From assembly GCF_964275005.1 (NCBI RefSeq), contig NC_092696.1, positions 28,214,953 to 28,278,952 on the forward strand: a stretch of DNA of 64,000 nt. The letters are read 5' to 3'. Shown in pieces: positions 60,901-64,000 of the stretch. This DNA comes from Diadema setosum. Taxonomy: Eukaryota; Echinodermata; Echinoidea; Diadematoida; Diadematidae. Made by a program: the position numbers and the translations under genes. The notes under the pieces were generated by a model. That model was not told the origin of the DNA. It made no database searches and was given only the letters and a program-made list of their open reading frames with translations. The stretch's first letter is position 1. Every line of letters begins with the position of its first letter.

Positions 60901-63556
60901 CATATGTTATGGGCAAGTTAATGCCCTTACAATTACTTTACTGACGATTAAATCAACTCAAATATGAAACTGTGATATTGTATTATGATACACGTGATAT
61001 GAATTACGTGTTCTATGCAGGCCTATCACCTTTTCAGATCTCAGTTAGGTTTATTTTCACATTTCTCCAAAAGAAAGAGACAACAGCACTTTGCGACAAC
61101 ACAAAATACGTAACAAAACAAAACTAATTTCACACACACACACACACACACATCGTAAAACCTACATTTACGCTACCGGTACGCTGATATTGCTGAATTG
61201 CAAGTGTACATTCATATGCATACAATTGAATAATAATGATGATGATGATGATGGTTATGATAACAATGATGATGATAATACAAATAATAATAATAGCACC
61301 TGTAACAATAACAACAACAAAAACAGAAAAGAGTGAAAAAAGGGGAAAAGGAAGAAGAGATGAAATAATAACAACTGATACCTCTATTAAATCAATAACG
61401 ACAAAAAAAAAATAGACCTTAGATATCAAAAAGTGAATGAGCTTACTGAGAATCATGAGAATTATTCCGCCGATGATGATGATGAACACCTGCACCGTGT
61501 CGGTGTACATGACGGCAGCAAGACCACCTGGAGTTTGTGAGGAGGAGGAAGAGGAAGAGGAGGAGGATGAGAAAGTGGAAGAGGAGGAGGAGGAAGAGGA
61601 GGAGGAGGAGGGGGAGGAGGAGGAAGAGGAGGGGGAGGAGGAGGAAGAGGAGGAGGAGGATGAAGAGGAAGAGGAGTAAGAGGAGGAGGAGGAAGAGAAA
61701 GAGGAGGAAGAGAAAGAGGAGGAGGAGAAGGGGAGGATGGGGAGGGGTAATGTCGAACAGTAGTTGAGTTAACAACAATATCGGCATGCTTGTCTAATTG
61801 CACTCCTTGTGAAAGATGGCATTAATAATGTCATTCACAAGGAATGTTGGACATCTCATTACAGCAACAACAAAGACATCAAAAGGAAGAAATTGAATAT
61901 TAAAAAAAGAAAAAAAAAAAAACACGGTCCTGTTAGACATCGAAGGAGCTGAGTAGTACATGTAAGTAGGGAGAGCAAATCACCTCAATGGTACGAGCAA
62001 GGAGGTGGAGGACTTGCCTGCTCTTGTAGTAGCTCCATGTTTAAAGGGAAGGTAAACCCAAAGAACAATGTGGATTGAGTGAAAGCAGCAACATTAGTAG
62101 AACACATTAGTGAAAGTTTGAGGAAAATCGGACAATCGATGCAAAAGTTATGAATTTTTAAAGTTTTGGTGTTGGAATCGCTGGAGGAGGAGACTACTAG
62201 AGGACATGACGTATGAGTGGACAACAATACAAAGAAAATATAAAGGAAATTCAACAAAAATTCACTTTTCTAGAATTATGAAAGAGCAATGAACCAACCG
62301 CTTTCAGAAAGCAGGGGGAATAATTGCTACCCTTAACATATGTCAACATCAAGTTGATGGAATTTGTCATTTTCATGAAAAATGGATTTTTGCAGAATTT
62401 TCTTTATATTTTCTTGGTATTGTTGTCCACTCATACGTCATAACCTCTAGTAGTCTCCTCATCCAGCGGTTCCAACATCAAAACTTTAAAAATTCATAAC
62501 TTTTGCATCGATTGTCCGATTTTCTTCAAACTTTCACTGATGTGTTCTACTAATGTTGTTGCTTTCACTCAATCCACATTGCTCTTGGGGTTTATCTTCC
62601 CTTTAACTGCATTTCACCACGTCAGCTCCACAATCGCGACTTAACATGCAAGTTGCAAGAATTCACCCATTTTACACCAGTCTATTGAAAACCAAATCAA
62701 CTTTGCAACTTTTACACCAATATTGGAATAACACAACTAGAATCATTTTTATTGGTTGTACAAGGATGTTTATGTCTATCGGGTTGGGCTTCACTTACTA
62801 TTTCTCTATCATTCTCATTTCCGTTATATTTCAAGTACAAAGCAACTTATGTCAAGCCCTGTGATGAAATGATGAACTAGTGGGCCTCATTTGCGTCTTA
62901 CTCATGCAGTATGTTTATCATAGCTCATGGGCGTATATTAATTAGTTGATGCCGAGCTAGTGGGCCCTTATAGCTTCTAGCTCATGGGCTGTATGACTCG
63001 TGGGTTGCACCACTAGTGGCCTGTGTGTCTCGTAGGTGTCCAACTCGTGATGTCACCCGATCGTATTGGGGGCCCCACTTACCTGTGACAGTAAATACGG
63101 CTACAAAAGCCAGTAAAATGGCAATGGCGACGTACTGATTCCACCCGAAGGACTCCTTGATGAATATTGCACCGGAATACAGATCAACCTGTGGTTATAC
63201 AGATATTTTACGAGGGTGACATCTTGGAAGATTTAAAGAAAAAGTATTTCTTATGACACAACATCAAAGCTTCTGTGACGAAACCCTATCACGGAAACTA
63301 AAAGCATTGCTTTTAGTTTCCGTTTCAGTAAGTTTAAGCTAACTTAAGCCGATTTTTATCTTTCTGTTTTTTCCTCTGGCAAAAGCTTGGAAATAAATGC
63401 ATTGTGGAGGAATGAAAGGAACGACTGCATTGTGTATAATGGAAGAAAGAAAAAAACAACTACATCATTCTTATAGTGGTCAATACGAAAAGACAACAAC
63501 AAACATGAGCAGAATGTTGCAAAACACATAAACACCCCCCCAAAAACCCAACAAAC

Positions 63557-63592
<36 letters not shown>

Positions 63593-64000
63593 AATCCGAA
63601 GCGTCATAGGTATTGTATATCAAGGAAAACATAACTTCTATACAATGATGTGTGTGTATATGTGTGTGTACAATAATTTTCTTTATTAATTATAACACAG
63701 GTATTCACCCCTCATACCCCTCACAAAACAAACAAAACAAAACAAAAGCATGGAAATTGATCGTGATATCACATCCCCCCTTTTTCAAACATGAAATCAT
63801 TCGTGAGAAAGGCTGGGGGGGGGGGGGGTCAGAATTAAAACATGATGCATGGCTTTCCATCTCATGAAGAAATTATTACGTTTAGCTGACACTGTTATTC
63901 CGGTCCGATGGCGACTCGTATTTTTGTACAAAAGGCAATGCAACTTTATCCTGGCGGGTAACGAGAGGGTTTAATAATTATCATCTCACCGAAATCCTAG
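45241..64000 (-). CDS. SLC5 family sodium/solute cotransporter, C-terminal 533 residues in 11 exons (5' end off window)
   Basis: Exons: 64000-63990, 63188-63083, 61527-61447, 57695-57478, 53957-53822, 52369-52262, 51704-51539, 50945-50777, 50029-49817, 48156-48003 and 45482-45241. All junctions are GT-AG and in phase. The protein matches SGLT from the end of TM3 to the last helix: [80 protein letters not shown] and [10 protein letters not shown]. Adding 157 to the visible numbering gives human SGLT1 numbering over much of the length, so the whole protein should be about 690 residues. Family members carry sugars, inositol or similar solutes into cells with sodium. Sodium-site Ser235-Ser236 is kept, while sugar-site positions differ. 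A glycosylation sequon NST lies at 93. Confidence 0.95.
46127..46370. repeat. TAG and ATG/ATT trinucleotide arrays
   Basis: (TAG)n at 46136-46200 and (ATG/ATT)n at 46255-46370, in an SLC5 intron. The 123-codon frame through them is low complexity and not a gene. Confidence 0.9.
46371..46880. other. SLC5 intron, unclassified
   Basis: Contains a poly-A run at 46607-46633 and otherwise nothing recognised. Confidence 0.5.
47040..47260. repeat. GC-rich GGGGTAGCCTC repeat with a perfect 19-bp hairpin
   Basis: CTCGGGGTAGCCTC-type units recur at least five times. At 47179-47197 and 47201-47219 two perfect 19-base inverted arms (CGCGGGGTAGCCTCCGGCG and complement) are separated by AAC. Strikingly GC-rich for this window. 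Confidence 0.85.
47281..47681. mobile_element. TTAA-flanked element, family I
   Basis: TTAA is at both ends. The inverted ends AGGGTGTGTACAGTTCTGGT and ACCAGTACTGTACAGTCCCT match apart from small differences. Diverged relatives in the same gene lie at 49236-49690 and 55050-55440, with a fragment at 44820-44940. Confidence 0.8.
48003..48156 (-). CDS. SLC5 gene exon, cytoplasmic loop
   Basis: Encodes [15 protein letters not shown] then a very acidic/lysine-rich linker ([18 protein letters not shown]). The linker joins the penultimate and last helices, is poorly conserved in SLC5, and may carry regulatory sites. Donor GTAATC. Confidence 0.92.
48240..48785. mobile_element. Foldback element family E, copy 2
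   Basis: The left half carries GGCCCACGAGTTCGACACTT-type units and the right half the inverse CTCGTGGGCC/GTATGACTCG units. The centre of symmetry is near 48460. It starts within 90 bases of an SLC5 exon. Confidence 0.75.
48815..48970. repeat. TTC/CTC pyrimidine tract
   Basis: Poly-T followed by TTCTTCCTC-type repeats. ORFs in it are pure low complexity. Confidence 0.9.
49236..49690. mobile_element. Diverged family I element
   Basis: Shares GAAACCA-TTATGAAATATGA, AGAGGAATTCAAAGTTTACT and the TCAGCCATTTCAAA block with the copies at 47281 and 55050. The ends are degraded. Confidence 0.55.
49817..50029 (-). CDS. SLC5 gene exon, TM11-TM12
   Basis: Encodes [35 protein letters not shown] and [16 protein letters not shown]. 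Phase 0 at both ends; donor GTAAGA. Confidence 0.95.
50100..50242 (+). mobile_element. Possible LINE-type 3' tail
   Basis: Ends with GTGCGATCAATAAACC and then (ATTCA)n. Same logic as 1290-1500; no protein remains. Confidence 0.35.
50475..50540. repeat. GAT/ACT/AAT trinucleotide array
   Basis: Successive (ATG/GAT), (ACT) and (AAT) runs in an SLC5 intron. Confidence 0.9.
50777..50945 (-). CDS. SLC5 gene exon, TM9-TM10
   Basis: Encodes [19 protein letters not shown] and [18 protein letters not shown]. Thr305 is where human SGLT1 has the sugar-contact Gln457. Acceptor GTCATAG, donor GTCTGT. Confidence 0.95.
50946..51538. other. SLC5 intron, nothing recognised
   Basis: AT-rich intron. The exons on each side join in phase, so no exon is missing here. 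Confidence 0.6.
51539..51704 (-). CDS. SLC5 gene exon, TM8 with sodium-site serines
   Basis: Encodes [20 protein letters not shown] and [14 protein letters not shown] then ELMIVG. Ser235 and Ser236 align with SGLT1 Ser392/Ser393 of the Na2 site. Acceptor TCTCACAG, donor GTAACA. Confidence 0.95.
52262..52369 (-). CDS. SLC5 gene exon, cysteine-rich extracellular loop
   Basis: Encodes [20 protein letters not shown] then [15 protein letters not shown]. The four cysteines and the GCSNxAYP block are typical of SGLT loop 7-8. Donor GTGAGA. Confidence 0.94.
52750..53540. mobile_element. TIR element with CCTAAAAAGACTGG ends
   Basis: CCCTAAAAAGACTGGGCT at 52756 is mirrored by CCCAGTCTTTTTAGGG at about 53511-53527, with poly-G/poly-C and GGCCTAAAGGGCC/GGCCTTTTAGGCC blocks just inside. 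No coding. Confidence 0.7.
53822..53957 (-). CDS. SLC5 gene exon, TM7
   Basis: Encodes [18 protein letters not shown] and [20 protein letters not shown]. Lys164 aligns with human SGLT1 Lys321. One base left over before GTAAGG. Confidence 0.95.
54062..54861. mobile_element. Repeat family H, copy 2
   Basis: Begins with the palindrome GAGACCCAGGGGTCTC. It contains three diverged units with GGATGCTACCTGCCAAGTTT-like text, a (CGCACGA)n tract at 54765-54790 and the terminal hairpin ending AGGTGAGCTAAAA, as at 38754. Confidence 0.78.
54885..54962. repeat. AGC/AAC trinucleotide array
   Basis: Mixed (CAG)n and (CAA)n run directly after the family H copy. Confidence 0.9.
55050..55440. mobile_element. 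Diverged family I element
   Basis: GAGAAACCACTTATGATATA, AAGAGGAATTCAAATTTTAC and GGAATGGCTGAGACACCCG match the 47281 family. It ends near CCCTTTAACTG. Confidence 0.6.
55441..56290. other. SLC5 intron, nothing recognised
   Basis: AT-rich, with only short non-coding-like frames. Confidence 0.5.
56294..56670. mobile_element. Half copy of TTAA palindromic family G
   Basis: Matches the left half of 62041-62606 (ATGTGGATTGAGTAAAAGCG, GAAAGTTTGAGGAAAATCGG). The right half is replaced by other sequence with a GT tract. Confidence 0.65.
57231..57321. repeat. Pure CAA microsatellite
   Basis: About 30 uninterrupted CAA units, 156 bases from an SLC5 exon donor. Frames give poly-Gln, poly-Val or poly-Cys and are not genes. 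An (AAAC)n run follows at 57353-57380. Confidence 0.97.
57478..57695 (-). CDS. SLC5 gene exon, extracellular loop and TM6
   Basis: Encodes a loop with sequon NSTCG and the pair PPEDAF, then [10 protein letters not shown] and [10 protein letters not shown]. The last block is where SGLT1 has WYWCTDQ, so two of the aromatic or polar positions differ. Donor GTATCG, phase 0. Confidence 0.95.
57885..58015. repeat. TCAA/TCCA tetranucleotide array
   Basis: Degenerate (TCAA)n. A (TGAA)n array of the same kind lies at 58481-58560. Confidence 0.9.
58055..58275 (+). mobile_element. tRNA-derived SINE-like element
   Basis: The head GGTGGTCTAGTGGAGATGAC has an A-box-like TGGTCTAGTGG, and GGTTCGAATCC at 58111 is a B box. 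After about 70 bases comes the 48-bp sequence also found at 35768 and 36335. The tRNA fold is not complete enough for a functional tRNA. Confidence 0.7.
59199..60359. mobile_element. TTAA-flanked element family J with nested family F copy
   Basis: TTAA at both ends encloses AGGTCCTGTCTACCTTTGG ... CCAAGGAGGTAGAGGTCCT. Its right part holds a family F element (about 60040-60250). Confidence 0.75.
60040..60250. mobile_element. TIR element family F, second copy (inverted, shortened)
   Basis: Reverse complement shares CTGCGCATGAGCAGAA and CAGCACATCCACCT with 35898-36334. It is about half the length of that copy. Confidence 0.65.
60360..61125. other. SLC5 intron, unclassified
   Basis: Includes a poly-G run (60447-60461) and a frame of 93 codons on the minus strand (60437-60718) with no recognisable domain. 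It contains the direct duplication GTGGTGTATCAGCGTACTGG at 60632 and 60660. Confidence 0.4.
61447..61527 (-). CDS. SLC5 gene exon, TM5
   Basis: Encodes [20 protein letters not shown] and GIILMIL, close to the SGLT consensus GGLAAVIYTDTLQ. The acceptor follows a long GGA/TCC microsatellite in the upstream intron. Confidence 0.95.
61535..61740. repeat. GGA/GGAAGA microsatellite
   Basis: About 200 bases of purine-only repeat starting 8 bases upstream (in gene sense) of the TM5 exon acceptor. On the sense (minus) strand it is a long TCC/TTC tract, so it doubles as the polypyrimidine tract. Confidence 0.95.
62041..62606. mobile_element. TTAA palindromic element family G, copy 2
   Basis: TTAA is at both ends, with AGGGAAGGTAAACCC on the left and its diverged inverse on the right. 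The arms match over more than 200 bases (GACAATCGATGCAAAAGTTA answers TAACTTTTGCATCGATTGTC). Confidence 0.85.
62875..63056. mobile_element. Foldback element family E, half copy
   Basis: Carries AGCTCATGGGCTGTATGACT, CGTGGGTTGC and CCAACTCGTGATGTCACCC units of family E, ending 27 bases before the TM4 exon donor. Confidence 0.65.
63083..63188 (-). CDS. SLC5 gene exon, TM4 region
   Basis: Encodes [20 protein letters not shown] through FVAVFTVT. Acceptor CCACAG, donor GTAAGT, one base left over. Confidence 0.95.
63189..63989. other. SLC5 intron at the right edge
   Basis: Holds a CA microsatellite (63560-63590) and poly-G (63815-63828). The flanking exons join in phase 0, so no exon is missing. 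Confidence 0.6.
63990..64000 (-). CDS. SLC5 gene, 3' tip of an exon cut by the window edge
   Basis: Eleven bases, CT AGG ATT TCG, end before GTGAGA. They give R-I-S, the expected residues before VDLYSG (human SGLT1 has KIS-ADLFSG). Phase 0. Confidence 0.75.

Noticed and set aside
61443..61803. Glu-, Arg- or Pro-rich proteins over the GGA tract
   Set aside because: Microsatellite translations; only the SLC5 exon at 61447-61527 is real.

Overview
The window is animal nuclear DNA. It has spliced genes with GT-AG introns, an AT-rich background, many microsatellites and dense short inverted-repeat transposons. The mix of a fibrinogen-related gene end, a BAAT/acyl-CoA thioesterase gene, an SLC5 cotransporter gene and abundant foldback and TTAA- or TA-flanked elements best fits an invertebrate deuterostome, probably an echinoderm. 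That placement is inference; no species-diagnostic sequence was recognised.

Three real genes are visible. (1) The last 41 codons of a fibrinogen-related domain protein on the + strand (2-127). (2) A complete eight-exon gene on the - strand (21868 down to 11395) for a 508-residue BAAT / type I acyl-CoA thioesterase family enzyme. Reading frame and splice phase are consistent through all eight exons. The nucleophile position holds cysteine, as in bile acid-CoA:amino acid N-acyltransferase, the N-terminus looks like a mitochondrial presequence, and one intron has a GC donor. (3) Eleven exons on the - strand (64000 down to 45241) covering the C-terminal 533 residues of an SLC5 sodium/solute cotransporter; the N-terminal exons lie beyond the right edge. 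Its sodium-site serines are conserved, but several positions that contact sugar in human SGLT1 are changed.

The rest is intronic and intergenic DNA built largely from mobile-element debris. 128-11394 holds a long palindromic element near 2.6 kb, a TIR family at 1757 and 4105, a 1.2 kb mariner-like TIR element (5220-6413) and a 0.5 kb TIR element (8423-8957). 11395-21868 is the thioesterase gene; its introns include a nested insertion at 14341-15364 and a 91-bp tandem repeat that copies a splice donor. 21869-45240 has no recognised gene but holds a hAT-like element inserted inside another TIR element, two inverted copies of an element with 165-bp internal repeats, a 3.9 kb block bounded by direct repeats with 570-bp tandem units, a tRNA-derived SINE and several foldback elements. 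45241-64000 is the SLC5 gene, whose introns contain TTAA-flanked elements, a second tRNA-derived element and long microsatellites.

I did not find a convincing novel multi-gene system. The most interesting signals are the cysteine nucleophile in the mitochondrial-type BAAT/ACOT protein, the altered sugar-site residues of the SLC5 protein, the multiplied splice donor, and the nested or dated transposon insertions.
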